Below, piece after piece: positions 1-9,279 of a DNA stretch of 53,852 nucleotides. A model generated the notes under the pieces. The model searched no databases. It saw nothing but the letters and a program-made list of their open reading frames with translations, and was not told where the DNA came from. The position numbers and the translations under genes are program-made. Position 1 is the first letter of the stretch; each line of letters begins with the position of its first letter. Source of the stretch: a virus; IMG/VR virus record IMGVR_UViG_3300001679_000055, positions 1 through 53,852 of that record, one strand, 5' to 3'.

Positions 1-223
1 ACATCGCTGCCTGACCAGCTGATATCTGTGAAGCCCACCAAACTGCAACCACTGTTTGACCAAACACAGCGAAAATCAAAGCTACTGCTGTGGTTTTAAT
101 CCACTCAGGCGTCTCCATAGTGCTATTCAAGTGTTGAATATCTTTTGAAAGACTGGCGCTACACATATCCATGTCTGACCTTAGTTTTCTAAAATCATCT
201 TCTAAATCTTGCTTTCCTGCCAT
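1..223 (-). CDS. Coiled-coil plus single-TM protein, holin-accessory-like (partial)
   Basis: The reading frame starts at the ATG at 223 and runs off the left edge, so only the first 74 residues are visible. Residues 3-36 are charged and helical, as in a short coiled coil. Residues about 42-64 form one hydrophobic segment (motif WIKTTAVALIFAVFG). A charged N-terminal helix followed by one membrane span resembles XhlA-type holin-associated proteins, and lysis genes lie near the tail genes in N4-like phages. That role is inference from shape and position only. It follows the tailspike and a 147-residue gene in the late minus-strand operon. It could also be an unrelated tail-associated membrane protein. 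Confidence 0.6.
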   Translation of the reverse strand, partial: MAGKQDLEDDFRKLRSDMDMCSASLSKDIQHLNSTMETPEWIKTTAVALIFAVFGQTVVAVWWASQISAGQAAM

Positions 224-266
224 ACTTATATACCTATATTAATGCACCTAGCGAGATACCACACCA

Positions 267-710
267 CTACTCAGTAGTGTTGACATCCCATACATAATGA
301 GTATACAGGTACTCACCACTTGTTAAAGTACCTCTCAGTAAAAAATTATGGGTACCAGCCTCTGAAAACAGGCACTGTACTATCCCTGTATCACTGTCAA
401 GAATGAAAGGTTGTCGTATGGTGCCTACTATTACAAAGGCACTCAAGGTGATACCTGCATCTAAGTCTAGTTTAGTGTCATAGGTAGACGTTGCTCCTAC
501 AAATGCAGGAGTAGCAATCTTCGTATAGACACCACCAGTCTCAGAAGGTACTGTGTAGGGGATAACTTCTACCAAAACCCCCTGACTATTCATCATCCAG
601 GCTCCTGATATAAGCTTACCTTCATAGTACATCTTAGGCGGTATAGTGGTACTGCTAGATGAATCAGAACCTATCCTGTACTTACCATCATCGTGACCTA
701 TTCTATACAC
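267..710 (-). CDS. Hypothetical late protein next to tailspike
   Basis: A 147-residue protein of unknown function. The start is a GTG at 710, inside the last codons of the tailspike gene (8-base overlap), with a GGAG about 9 bases upstream; this points to translational coupling. The N-terminus has a small tandem pattern (YRIGHDDGKYRIGSD). The rest is rich in beta-prone and Gly/Thr residues, with no signal peptide or membrane span. Position and composition suggest a virion accessory protein, for example a tailspike chaperone or tip protein, but no family was recognised. Confidence 0.7.
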   Translation of the reverse strand: MYRIGHDDGKYRIGSDSSSSTTIPPKMYYEGKLISGAWMMNSQGVLVEVIPYTVPSETGGVYTKIATPAFVGATSTYDTKLDLDAGITLSAFVIVGTIRQPFILDSDTGIVQCLFSEAGTHNFLLRGTLTSGEYLYTHYVWDVNTTE

Positions 711-3700
711 TTAACTTAACTCCGTTAGGGATACAAAGTTTGGATACATTTGCAGTATCCGCTTTAATGTAGAGGTACATAGGTGTGTCTTTATTAACAG
801 TAACGCCATCAGGCATCTGATATGGAACCCCAGCTGTCCCTTGTCCTTCAGCTAGCGAAACCCATGACGATGGTTGAGCTATTTCGAACGCTTGTAACGC
901 CATCACTGCAATCTGCACACCCCCTCCTATAATAGCAAAAGGGAAACTTAGAGTTATCTGGCTTCCACTATCAAACCCTACCGACTTGGTATTTATTAAC
1001 ATTCTATAAATGTTATTCTTGCATTCAGCCATTATATGCAGCGTCATTTTTTGTTCGAAGTCATCACTGTTGTACAAAATAGCTGCCATACCAGCACTCC
1101 AAGGTATTAATACTTGGATCGGTCTACCTTCATCAGAAGTGGATAATATGTCAATAAGATTACCTCTGTAGTACTCGTTGCGGCGCAGGTCAGTACTGTT
1201 GCTAGTAGTAGACGTTGCATTAAAAGTAGTAAGGTCTTCTAACTTTTGCCCCAACGTATCCCAATACCCTAGTTTTCTATCTGCATTCAAAATGGATGTT
1301 TCCTTATACACCCTTTTGGTGGTCTCCGCACCAACTGAGTTTTCATAAGAATAATCATGTGTATAACCTACGTAGCTAAGAGTGAACCCATAACTACCGC
1401 CGTCAGGGAAATAATCAAGATGTTGTGGGATTAGGCCTTCAGCTGTGAACTCATTACTCAAAGTAACACTTGAGAAGTCTTCTGTTGGCCCATACTTGGC
1501 ATAGTTTCCCTTATCAATAGATCTGACTGTATGCAGGGGAGCCAGGTAACTAGTACTTGTATCACGGTAACTTGTATACTCTCTGCCCCCAGAAGACATG
1601 CGAACGCCACGGTAGTCGTTATATAAATAATTAATTATGACGTGTAGTCCTCCAAAAGAAATTGTATACGGTTCTTCGGTCCAGGTTTTACATACTCCCC
1701 AATTATTATCCAGGGGTGATCGGTATGGGTAGTTTTCCCAGTAATAACTGTAAATACCATCCGTAGGGGAATCCAGTGAGCCTAGCTCCGAAGTAAAGGC
1801 CTTCCCGTATAGTTGGTACGCAAAAATAGTTTCGATATCTGTTGAAGGATCTTTCATTCGCGAAGTAATAGGGCCTGCTGTATCCAAACTACTTGGATTT
1901 CCAAACACGTGGTGCGGGTACCTTTTTCCCGGAGCAATGAACCGTTTTACATAATACCCCTGCACGTGTTGTGCCTTAAAGTCTCCAGTACACCCTATAG
2001 CTATATCCCTACGCCCACAACAAGCTACAAGGTTATGTACTTCAACATCTTTTCCATACATCCAGATGTTGCCACCATAGTAGTTTCTCTGGGAAGTGCC
2101 TATGATAAGTTCTGGAGCAGCTACGTCCAAAAAACTCTCCCTTGGCAATCCTTTTATCATATCAGTGTTACTATAAAAGTTGTCCCACTTTTGCACTTTA
2201 GAAGCATCAAGATGTCCCCCCCAATACATAGGTTTATACTCACCTGCAACTGGTGGTGCGCCTAGCATCTTAAGCTCAAACTCCAAATCAGAATCAATAG
2301 GAATGTCTATATATAAAACCATGTAGCGCGCTTGATAACCAGAGGCTTTTCCTGTCACTCTAAATTGTTTTTGAGTTCCCCCAGTTCCAGAGGATAAACC
2401 ATCTTCATCCTTTAAATAATAAGTACCATAATAGGCGGAATACCACTTGGCTCCTGATATAGACCCTTTTGTTATGTTAAGAACCATAGTTACTTCATCG
2501 CCTGCACCCCAATTTCCGGCGGATGAATTATAATCAATGTAGTCACCATTCAACCAAATCTCCATTCTTGAAAGACGTGCTGGAAAAGCCGCAGTAGGTG
2601 TTAAGTTCCATTTATGGCCGGAGGGGTAATTAGCTGTACCCCATGTTGGGTTATCTTCATTAATTAAGTACGCATCCCTTGCTGCATTGTCAGGGAACAA
2701 TCGGTCCCCATTAGCGTCGTAAAAGTCATCAAAGATATAACGCCACTGTTGGTTGGTGGACAATCCATTGGCGGAATAGAAGTTAGCTTGGTACATGCTT
2801 ACAAATGGTGTCATATCTCCATTCTTGAGTATCCCGGTCTCACGCTCAGCTTCTGTTGGTACGTCCAATTCCGTATATCTAAACGGTGCAGTAAGCTCTT
2901 CGCTAAGTTGCATGTAGGTATATTGATAGTCATTCGGATAGGTCGAACCCGTTAAAACGTCTGATTCTCTGCTATCTGTGAAAAGCAATTGATGTTCCTG
3001 TGTATCATAATAGGACTGCTTCATCACTGATACTATATCCGGTCCCCCACGTACAGTTTCAGATATCCACCCCGAGGTTAGCGTTCCTCTCATATATGGG
3101 AAACAGTAATCCGTTTTTCCGGAATTCACCTTTGGTTCGGTGAAACCTCTAGGGTCATCACTCCTAGGCCATAGTACATAGTCGGAATGTAAGAACTGTG
3201 CTTGCGTTTCTGTATCCCCAGGTATAGGACCGTTAAGGTACTGATAAAAGCTAGTGCCTTTGTTGAGGCCCGGATATACTTTGCTGTAGTAAGAACTGGT
3301 AGTAGCATATGTGTAGTAAGTTTGATCACAGTAGTAGTACTTTCCACGATTATCTCTCCACCTAATAATTGAGGAGCCTGATGTCCGATTGCTGGAGTTT
3401 CTATATGCAGTAGCGTAGAACTCATCACCATAGCTCATCATATACCATTCAATGTTATAAGTATAGTTTGCACCACCGGTGTAGAGGTCACTAAGGTGTT
3501 TACGTATTTCTTTTCCAGTAACATACGGCAGTGTGTGGTCACTATATCCAGAGGTAGTTGTCCTGAACTTCAATGAATCACCTGTTGGTGTAATCCACGC
3601 CGCTTCTGGGGTAGCTTTAACACGGATTTCGTCAGTAGAAATTAGCCCCGGTATACTAGTGTATATATCGTAAGGATTGCTATACGAACCTTCTGTACCT

Positions 3701-3768
3701 ACACCTGTTGTTCCGTCAGAACCCCCAATTGGTGATGATAGGTGAATGTCTACCCAATATATTGCCAT
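703..3768 (-). CDS. Tailspike / receptor-binding protein
   Basis: A 1021-residue protein rich in Tyr, Ser, Thr and Gly. The first 40 residues (YWVDIHLSSPIGGSDGTTG, then a segment around SNPYDIYTSI) match the usual start of right-handed beta-helix tailspikes, where a WVD or YVD strand precedes a Gly-rich turn. The large size, the beta-rich and Tyr-rich composition and the place among appendage genes support a host-receptor or polysaccharide-binding spike. Catalytic residues for a depolymerase cannot be assigned by eye. The start is ATG at 3768, two bases after the stop of the 114-residue upstream gene. This is the gene most likely to vary with host range. Confidence 0.75.
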   Translation of the reverse strand: MAIYWVDIHLSSPIGGSDGTTGVGTEGSYSNPYDIYTSIPGLISTDEIRVKATPEAAWITPTGDSLKFRTTTSGYSDHTLPYVTGKEIRKHLSDLYTGGANYTYNIEWYMMSYGDEFYATAYRNSSNRTSGSSIIRWRDNRGKYYYCDQTYYTYATTSSYYSKVYPGLNKGTSFYQYLNGPIPGDTETQAQFLHSDYVLWPRSDDPRGFTEPKVNSGKTDYCFPYMRGTLTSGWISETVRGGPDIVSVMKQSYYDTQEHQLLFTDSRESDVLTGSTYPNDYQYTYMQLSEELTAPFRYTELDVPTEAERETGILKNGDMTPFVSMYQANFYSANGLSTNQQWRYIFDDFYDANGDRLFPDNAARDAYLINEDNPTWGTANYPSGHKWNLTPTAAFPARLSRMEIWLNGDYIDYNSSAGNWGAGDEVTMVLNITKGSISGAKWYSAYYGTYYLKDEDGLSSGTGGTQKQFRVTGKASGYQARYMVLYIDIPIDSDLEFELKMLGAPPVAGEYKPMYWGGHLDASKVQKWDNFYSNTDMIKGLPRESFLDVAAPELIIGTSQRNYYGGNIWMYGKDVEVHNLVACCGRRDIAIGCTGDFKAQHVQGYYVKRFIAPGKRYPHHVFGNPSSLDTAGPITSRMKDPSTDIETIFAYQLYGKAFTSELGSLDSPTDGIYSYYWENYPYRSPLDNNWGVCKTWTEEPYTISFGGLHVIINYLYNDYRGVRMSSGGREYTSYRDTSTSYLAPLHTVRSIDKGNYAKYGPTEDFSSVTLSNEFTAEGLIPQHLDYFPDGGSYGFTLSYVGYTHDYSYENSVGAETTKRVYKETSILNADRKLGYWDTLGQKLEDLTTFNATSTTSNSTDLRRNEYYRGNLIDILSTSDEGRPIQVLIPWSAGMAAILYNSDDFEQKMTLHIMAECKNNIYRMLINTKSVGFDSGSQITLSFPFAIIGGGVQIAVMALQAFEIAQPSSWVSLAEGQGTAGVPYQMPDGVTVNKDTPMYLYIKADTANVSKLCIPNGVKLSV

Positions 3769-3770
3769 AC

Positions 3771-4115
3771 TTATGTCTCCAGGTGTTCTGTGCTATTTGC
3801 CACGTAATTAGTTATTTCTGTTTGTGCTTCCTCAAGATGTTCTGTTATAGTATCTATTTTTACACTAACGTCATCTATGTTATTTAAGGTGCGTATGAAT
3901 TCGTCTATAAAGGCATTTAGCATATCCGTATGCTCCTTCAGGTCTGTTACACCATCTAAATACAAGCGCACTACATTAAACACGTTCACACGTATTTGTC
4001 CTGGGGTAACTTCACCACTCGCTTGTTGAATATCTACTTGTATATTGTAAGTAAAGTTTAGGTACGTATATTCCGCATCCTCTAGAGTAAATTTTTCGTT
4101 TTTTAATATTATCAT
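3771..4115 (-). CDS. Small helical tail-associated protein
   Basis: A 114-residue protein. The first half is beta-rich; the second half (from about residue 55) is strongly helical and acidic and probably forms a coiled coil. It sits between the collagen-like fibre gene and the tailspike gene, five bases or less from each. A connector or trimerisation partner between fibre and spike is plausible, but no family was recognised. Start ATG at 4115. Confidence 0.7.
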   Translation of the reverse strand: MIILKNEKFTLEDAEYTYLNFTYNIQVDIQQASGEVTPGQIRVNVFNVVRLYLDGVTDLKEHTDMLNAFIDEFIRTLNNIDDVSVKIDTITEHLEEAQTEITNYVANSTEHLET

Positions 4116-4119
4116 AATG

Positions 4120-6678
4120 TTATGCCTGTACTAAGTATAAAACTCCTGGTGTTGGATCATTAGGTGCGAAAGATACTGACTCTACTACAAGACCTGCTGG
4201 TCCCTGTACGCCTGTGTCGCCTGTATCTCCCGTGACTCCTATGGGGCCTATTGGTCCTATTGGCCCTATTGCGCCGTCTACAACACTGTAGGTAAACACA
4301 GATGCATCTGACATTTCAATCGTTACTGTAGGTCCGCTTTTAGTAATTCCAGTTATGGATTTACCATCAGGAATATGGAAAGTATCTGCAGGGTCCCCGT
4401 TGTCATAACTAATAGTTAATGTTTCGTTGACCTTGTCTATAGTAGTAATGCCTTTACCATCTAGGCCTTGTACTAGAGGGTAGTTATCTTCTGTACCATC
4501 TGTGTAATTAAATGTAAGCACATCGTTTTCATGTACTGCACCTGTCACACCTCTACCATCTACAACATTATAACCAAAGTTAGTTCCGTCCGACATTGCA
4601 ACTGTAACTGTACTAGCTGCTTTAGTAATGCTAGTAATCGCATTTCCTGGATCACCTTGTATTCCAGTAGCACCTGGTACCGACATATCTGTTAAGAATG
4701 TCCACGTACCCTCGCTAGTCATCATGTACAAGTTACCATGGTCTTCATGGTATGGATCTGAGTTCACCAACATGGCGAACTCTCCTTCTAAAGCTGTGCT
4801 AGCTTGTAACTCCACTAATGTAGTGTATGTACCTGACATAACAAAAGCTTTACCAGAAGGCCCAGTATCACCTATCTCACCTTTTAAGTTACCTGTAGTA
4901 AACCCTAGACCTTGGTAGGAATTGAATGTTATCTGGTGTGTGATATTGTCATAGCTCGCACTAGACCAACCATCACCATCCGACACTGCATACTGGAAGG
5001 TAGGAGTTGTAATACTGTTAGTATGTATTGTTACGATACCCTCTGTTTTAGTAATATCCGTAATCGTATTACCATCAACACCATCACTAGTCGGATATTC
5101 CATATCCGGTATGTTGTTGAACGAGAATACAACCTTACTTATGTCGCCAGAATCATCACGACGTACATTAGTTACGTTTGTTCCACGTAGGTCGCCTGTA
5201 AGTACAGAAGGCTCCGTACCAGTAGGATCTGAGAAGATCACCTTACCTACATGTTCTGAAGTCTCATCTGAAATGTACGTAGGAAAAAAGGTAAGTCCAT
5301 CATGCATGTTAACGCGATTTACATACGTACCATCTTCATCGAAAAATTCAAGAAAGTTGCCGAGGATAACGGTATTATAGGCGTCCACGTAGGAATCCGT
5401 ACGTAGAGCACTCTTTATTGAAGCTCCTCTGGCTCCATCGATACCATCTATACCGCCGCTAGGGCCGGTAGGTCCTGTTATAGACAAAAGTTCAGTGGGG
5501 CTTAGTTGATTAAAATAGAAGTTTTTTCCATCTACACCATCTTTACCTGCAGGACCACCTAGAAGTCTTAGATCATCTAGTTGTTCAGGGGTAAACATAG
5601 CAAAGGTGAATGCGTCACCATCCTGACCATCTATACCCGCAAGTTCAGCTTTTTGTGTTTTACTTAAATCATCGAATGTGACACTAGGATCCCCTGCAGG
5701 TCCTACAGGACCTGGTACTGTACTTTTTAGTTCGCTAATCTGCGTAACATTAAGGTCTGCGTACTTCATTGCAGGACCAACTGGGCCAGTAGGTCCATCT
5801 ACACCGATAGGGCCAATTGGGCCATTCTTTAAATCATTTAACTGATCTGCTGTGAAGTATTCATATAGAAAGCTTGCGCCTGGTGCACCATCTCTACCGT
5901 CTATACCATTGTTTCCTGCAACACCTGGGGGTCCACCATAGAAACTTTGCCCTGGAGGTCCCGGATCTCCATCTTTACCGTTGGTGCCTGGAGGTCCCTC
6001 TCCGCCTGTTGGGCCTGGAGGTCCGCCTGGGGTACCAGCGTCACCTTGAGGACCTGTAATTTCAGCTATTTGACTATCAGTTAATGTATCAAAGTTTAAA
6101 CCGCCTGGGCCAATAGGTCCTCTTAAGCTTTCTAATTCGGCTGGCGTAAAGTCTTCAAAGTTAAATCTTAGATCTTCAACTTCTTGTGCTGAAAAATCAG
6201 AGAACTTCATACCAGGTACGCCCGGGGCACCTGGAGGTCCTTGTAAATTATATAGTTGGTAGTCCGTAAAATCGGTGTACACAAAGTTCTTACCATTACT
6301 GCCATTTTCACCTGGAGTACCTTGTTGTCCATCTGCACCCGGCTGACCAGTACTTAATGCGACTAGCTGTGCTTCTGAAAAATCTTCGTACACAAATGCT
6401 GGGCCTAGTTCTCCCTGAGGGCCATAAGGTCCTATTGGTCCCTGTAGCGATGCTAAATTATCAGGGTCAATCGTACCACTTAGATTAGACAAATCTTGCT
6501 TAAGCATACCTATGCCTGCAATATCAGCTTGTGTTTGGTCAGCTGTAGCACCAGTTTCTATTGCATCAAGCTTAAGCTTATCATCTGCTGACATGAAACC
6601 AATTTTGGCTTCTGTAGCTACACGTACGTTACCTGCTGCATTTATTAGATCAGCTAGTTTTCTTCCATTACTGCTCAT
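4120..6678 (-). CDS. Collagen-like tail fibre
   Basis: An 852-residue fibre protein built from repeats. About residues 70-440 alternate collagen-type Gly-X-Y runs (GPIGPYGPQG, GPPGAPGVPG, GGPPGPTGGEGPPG) with about ten copies of a short helical unit of form F-x-D-F-T-x-x-Q-L-x-x-L-x-G-P-x-G. The C-terminal part has at least four copies of a beta unit of form ITxITKxxxTVTIxMSDGxxFxYxVxDG, and ends with another collagen run (GPIGPIGPIG) before a short cap. Collagen repeats in phage fibres form extended trimers. The start ATG at 6678 overlaps the stop of the upstream gene (ATGA). It is one continuous frame. Confidence 0.85.
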   Translation of the reverse strand: MSSNGRKLADLINAAGNVRVATEAKIGFMSADDKLKLDAIETGATADQTQADIAGIGMLKQDLSNLSGTIDPDNLASLQGPIGPYGPQGELGPAFVYEDFSEAQLVALSTGQPGADGQQGTPGENGSNGKNFVYTDFTDYQLYNLQGPPGAPGVPGMKFSDFSAQEVEDLRFNFEDFTPAELESLRGPIGPGGLNFDTLTDSQIAEITGPQGDAGTPGGPPGPTGGEGPPGTNGKDGDPGPPGQSFYGGPPGVAGNNGIDGRDGAPGASFLYEYFTADQLNDLKNGPIGPIGVDGPTGPVGPAMKYADLNVTQISELKSTVPGPVGPAGDPSVTFDDLSKTQKAELAGIDGQDGDAFTFAMFTPEQLDDLRLLGGPAGKDGVDGKNFYFNQLSPTELLSITGPTGPSGGIDGIDGARGASIKSALRTDSYVDAYNTVILGNFLEFFDEDGTYVNRVNMHDGLTFFPTYISDETSEHVGKVIFSDPTGTEPSVLTGDLRGTNVTNVRRDDSGDISKVVFSFNNIPDMEYPTSDGVDGNTITDITKTEGIVTIHTNSITTPTFQYAVSDGDGWSSASYDNITHQITFNSYQGLGFTTGNLKGEIGDTGPSGKAFVMSGTYTTLVELQASTALEGEFAMLVNSDPYHEDHGNLYMMTSEGTWTFLTDMSVPGATGIQGDPGNAITSITKAASTVTVAMSDGTNFGYNVVDGRGVTGAVHENDVLTFNYTDGTEDNYPLVQGLDGKGITTIDKVNETLTISYDNGDPADTFHIPDGKSITGITKSGPTVTIEMSDASVFTYSVVDGAIGPIGPIGPIGVTGDTGDTGVQGPAGLVVESVSFAPNDPTPGVLYLVQA

Positions 6679-7016
6679 AAGTTAAAATCCTGTATTAGTT
6701 GTAACCTAAACGTTGATAAAGCATCTGAGATTTGTTTTTCAACATCTAGCTTAGTATACACATTAGCTATCTCAAAAGCTTTTACACCCACTACATCTAT
6801 CTCAGTGCCCTCAACTAGACCTTCAGTAAACACAATAGAAACATTATCAATAGCTGTAAAATCTACGCCGTTCTTTAGTTTGATACCATTGGCGAATACA
6901 TCAATGTACCCAGCATTATAATTAAAGTTAATAATTGTCTGCTCCGCACCAGCTTCAAAGCTATATCTAAACTGATATCCTTCCGGTAATGGATCTTTAC
7001 CGATATATGTAGCCAC
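6675..7016 (-). CDS. Tail fibre N-terminal adaptor-like protein
   Basis: A 113-residue protein resembling the N-terminal attachment domain of many podovirus and cyanophage fibres: the pattern YSFEAGAEQTIINFNYNAGY then IDVFANGIKLKNGVDFTA, followed by an acidic beta segment ending in VDVVGV-like strands. A helical tail (about residues 88-113) may trimerise. Start GTG at 7016, sharing one base with the TAG of the upstream gene (TAGTG). It probably forms part of the fibre base with the next three small genes. The family match is from pattern memory. Confidence 0.7.
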   Translation of the reverse strand: MATYIGKDPLPEGYQFRYSFEAGAEQTIINFNYNAGYIDVFANGIKLKNGVDFTAIDNVSIVFTEGLVEGTEIDVVGVKAFEIANVYTKLDVEKQISDALSTFRLQLIQDFNL

Positions 7017-7339
7017 TAGTCAGATTCCATAATAGATATGTGTACATCTAGTTGATTAATATCAGAACCTTTAACTCGCATAATGTCGCCTGCTTGCATC
7101 ACCATCTTACCCTCTAAGAATGATAAGGCTGTACTTGGTGGTATTGGAGTGTCTACTCCGATAACATTAATATCAGACGCACCATCATTGATGATCACTT
7201 GAACATTAGCACTAATGGGGGTTAAGTTAGATATTACAGTTCCGATAACTACTGTTGTGATGCCCGCCGGTACTGTATACACATCGACAAGTGAGTTACT
7301 TATATTTTTTGATGTTACTCTTTTAAATGTATTAGCCAT
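7016..7339 (-). CDS. Small phage tail/appendage beta-sandwich protein
   Basis: A 107-residue protein with the pattern FKRVTSKNISNSLVDVYTVP and TTVVIGTVISNLT, then an alternating beta pattern. This resembles small tail proteins seen beside fibres in cyanophages and N4-like phages. Start ATG at 7339; it is tightly packed with its neighbours. It is probably a structural component of the tail appendage; the exact role is unknown. Confidence 0.65.
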   Translation of the reverse strand: MANTFKRVTSKNISNSLVDVYTVPAGITTVVIGTVISNLTPISANVQVIINDGASDINVIGVDTPIPPSTALSFLEGKMVMQAGDIMRVKGSDINQLDVHISIMESD

Positions 7340-7347
7340 GTGTTCTC

Positions 7348-7560
7348 CTAACTAAGTGCGATCACCATCGCAATAGCATTATTTGCAGCATCAGTGGGGC
7401 TCACAGCACCTAGGTTAGACCTGGCTGTAGTCGTATCAGTTAACTCACTTAAGTTATTACTGACTTCCAACTTTTCTGCATTGATATTTTCAAAGTTAGC
7501 ATCTAACTCAGCATTAGTTAGAGGTGCCCCTTTAGAGTTCCTAGTTACGATTACAGACAT
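7348..7560 (-). CDS. Short fibre-base protein
   Basis: A 70-residue protein containing KGAPLTNAELDANFENIN, a sequence typical of the N-terminal region of long phage tail fibres, here as a separate gene. It is mostly helical and Asn/Ala rich. It may assemble with the adjacent adaptor proteins rather than being fused to a fibre. Start ATG at 7560. Confidence 0.65.
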   Translation of the reverse strand: MSVIVTRNSKGAPLTNAELDANFENINAEKLEVSNNLSELTDTTTARSNLGAVSPTDAANNAIAMVIALS

Positions 7561-7574
7561 TAGTCTACCTCAAG

Positions 7575-8033
7575 TTAAAGTGAAGATAACGTAATAGTCC
7601 ACGTAATAATCATGGAGTCATCTGCGGCCTTGTTAACTACCGGGAACGACGTGCGTGACAACATAGTGCCTGCCTCTTCCTGTGCAAATATACCCGCTTC
7701 AGCAATAATACCTGTACCTACACCAGCACCAAATGCACAAGTATATGTAATTTGGTTGCTATCTGGTCCAACAATTTCTGATGATGTAAGCGCTTGCCTG
7801 ACACTTGAAGCAGCACCTAAGGCTATATCCCCTGCTTGCGCTGGTACCACATCACTACCAACGCCCATGAAGGACATTACACCTGAGTCACTCGATACCA
7901 TACGATCAATAATATAAGAAACACCTGAAGCTACCACGAGGTTAGTTTCTTTGCGATCCTCTTTAACCTTACCATTTTTATCTGTAAGTACAATACGTAG
8001 CTCACCTTTAATTCCTAATTGTTCATTTATCAT
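7575..8033 (-). CDS. Appendage/tail protein, possible N4 gp66 counterpart
   Basis: A 152-residue protein with a beta-rich, Gly/Ala-rich pattern (VVASGVSYIIDRM, then TYTCAFGAGVGTGIIAEAGI, ending ITWTITLSSL). The size and place next to the putative sheath gene fit the small appendage protein gp66 of N4, but the match is positional. It has no membrane span. Start ATG at 8033 after an AAGGAATT-like ribosome site. Confidence 0.55.
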   Translation of the reverse strand: MINEQLGIKGELRIVLTDKNGKVKEDRKETNLVVASGVSYIIDRMVSSDSGVMSFMGVGSDVVPAQAGDIALGAASSVRQALTSSEIVGPDSNQITYTCAFGAGVGTGIIAEAGIFAQEEAGTMLSRTSFPVVNKAADDSMIITWTITLSSL

Positions 8034-8048
8034 ATTAAATTCCTTTAT

Positions 8049-8825
8049 TTAAAATCTTACAGAAGCACCAACGTAATCCTCTGCTAAATAATCAGGGTTA
8101 CAATAACTCTGATTTGTTATTAAGCCTGCGCTGGTGATTGCGGGCTGGTCTAAAAATACTTTGTAGGTGTTCATTTGGTAATAGTCACGAGTCATCATGA
8201 ACTCAAGGATCGGAGCTTTCACTATTTCAATTTCAACTGGTCCTGAACTCACACTTGTGTACTCTGGAAATAACGTACGCCTAAACGTAGTAGCTGCAAT
8301 AACCTTATCAGTTATAGGCACTACGCTGTTTATGACCTTAGTTACGTGTATGGTTTGTTCGTCTAACGTAGAAGCAGCGCCATCTAAGTCATCGGTAATT
8401 ACTGCAGTGTCCTGTAGTCTCTTATACAACGACATACTGTCAACACCATCTGTTAATTCTAGGGATTCCCCAAAAACCTTAATCGGTGTTAAACTGTACT
8501 GATCAGTTGTAGATGATGCATCACTTAGCAGTTTGTGGGTATTTCGTTGTACAGCCTCAGTAACCTGGGCAATATCAGACAGTGGTTTGTTTATATCTAA
8601 CTCTGAAAACTCGGTTACTGCTATGTCATCTACTAGAAGTTTAGACGTAGCGAAAAACTGTACGTCATCTAATGTAACTGTGTTTCTCAGTCTCTTGTTA
8701 TCACTATCAGATACAACTGCAAAATCAGTCAGTGCGTATTTTCTGTAGTACGTATGTGCCGCCGGCACTCTACTAGCTGTAGAAGCCTGTAATTGTACTA
8801 AACTAATTGTAGCCCTGATAGCCAC
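8049..8825 (-). CDS. Appendage/sheath-like structural protein, possible N4 gp65 counterpart
   Basis: A 258-residue protein with four to six diverged copies of a short acidic unit, such as LTDFAVVSDSDN, TLDDVQFFATSK and SLYKRLQDTAVITDDL, which suggests a repetitive elongated fold. Size and place are near those of the N4 appendage sheath protein. Start GTG at 8825, two bases after the stop of the upstream gene. The sheath assignment is inference from length, repeats and order. Confidence 0.5.
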   Translation of the reverse strand: MAIRATISLVQLQASTASRVPAAHTYYRKYALTDFAVVSDSDNKRLRNTVTLDDVQFFATSKLLVDDIAVTEFSELDINKPLSDIAQVTEAVQRNTHKLLSDASSTTDQYSLTPIKVFGESLELTDGVDSMSLYKRLQDTAVITDDLDGAASTLDEQTIHVTKVINSVVPITDKVIAATTFRRTLFPEYTSVSSGPVEIEIVKAPILEFMMTRDYYQMNTYKVFLDQPAITSAGLITNQSYCNPDYLAEDYVGASVRF

Positions 8826-8827
8826 GG

Positions 8828-9205
8828 TTAGAAGCCTGCTCTAACCTTAAACTTTAGCTTATCGAATAGGGTTTGCTTGCGCCCATCAAAATCTTCTAAT
8901 TCTATTTCACCTTCATAGGTGCCTGCGGAGACGTCTAAAGTTGTATCTCCCCATTGCATGACACACTTACCATCTTCAAAAGGCGCGTATTTGGAGCACG
9001 TCATAGTATCTAGGATAGTGTCGCTGCCTAGAGTTCTAAAATGAACTCTTATAGTTTCATTAGTTAGATCAATAGGGCTCCACGTTTCAGGGTTGTCTTC
9101 ATCTAAGGTAACGCCCGTAGGTGAATTGTTAGAATCGCGCAATGTGAAATTTAATTCAGGTTTATCATCCCCTGCAACGAGGTTGATTGTATCGTAATAA
9201 GCCAT
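8828..9205 (-). CDS. Baseplate BppU-N-like domain protein
   Basis: A 125-residue protein that resembles the N-terminal domain of phage BppU-type proteins: an opening with DDKPELNFTLRDSNN, a central DLTNETIRVHFR, and an ending AGTYEGEIELEDFDGRKQTL. In other phages this domain attaches receptor-binding parts to the tail tip. Start ATG at 9205 with a strong GGAGGAG ribosome site, and a sigma-70-like promoter candidate lies 50-60 bases upstream, so it may lead its own late transcript. Confidence 0.65.
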   Translation of the reverse strand: MAYYDTINLVAGDDKPELNFTLRDSNNSPTGVTLDEDNPETWSPIDLTNETIRVHFRTLGSDTILDTMTCSKYAPFEDGKCVMQWGDTTLDVSAGTYEGEIELEDFDGRKQTLFDKLKFKVRAGF

Positions 9206-9255
9206 TATTTAACTCCTCCTGGAGGTTGTTCTCAGCATTTGGCATGCAATAAATT

Positions 9256-9274
9256 TATCTTTAGTATAACAGCG
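9256..9274 (-). promoter_or_regulatory. Candidate late sigma-70 promoter, extended -10
   Basis: On the minus strand TATACT (9268 down to 9263) is preceded by TGT, giving an extended -10 TGnTATACT. No good -35 is present. The predicted start is about 9256, leaving a leader of about 50 bases before the strong ribosome site of the 9205 gene. N4 late genes use host sigma-70 polymerase with help from phage SSB, which fits an extended -10 without a -35. The element lies just inside the region downstream of the gp67-like gene. Confidence 0.5.
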
Positions 9275-9279
9275 TTGTC

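Noticed and set aside
1909-2265. Plus-strand frames opposite the tailspike, fibre and virion polymerase genes
   Set aside because: They lie antisense to long, well-supported genes, have odd composition and no ribosome sites; chance antisense frames.
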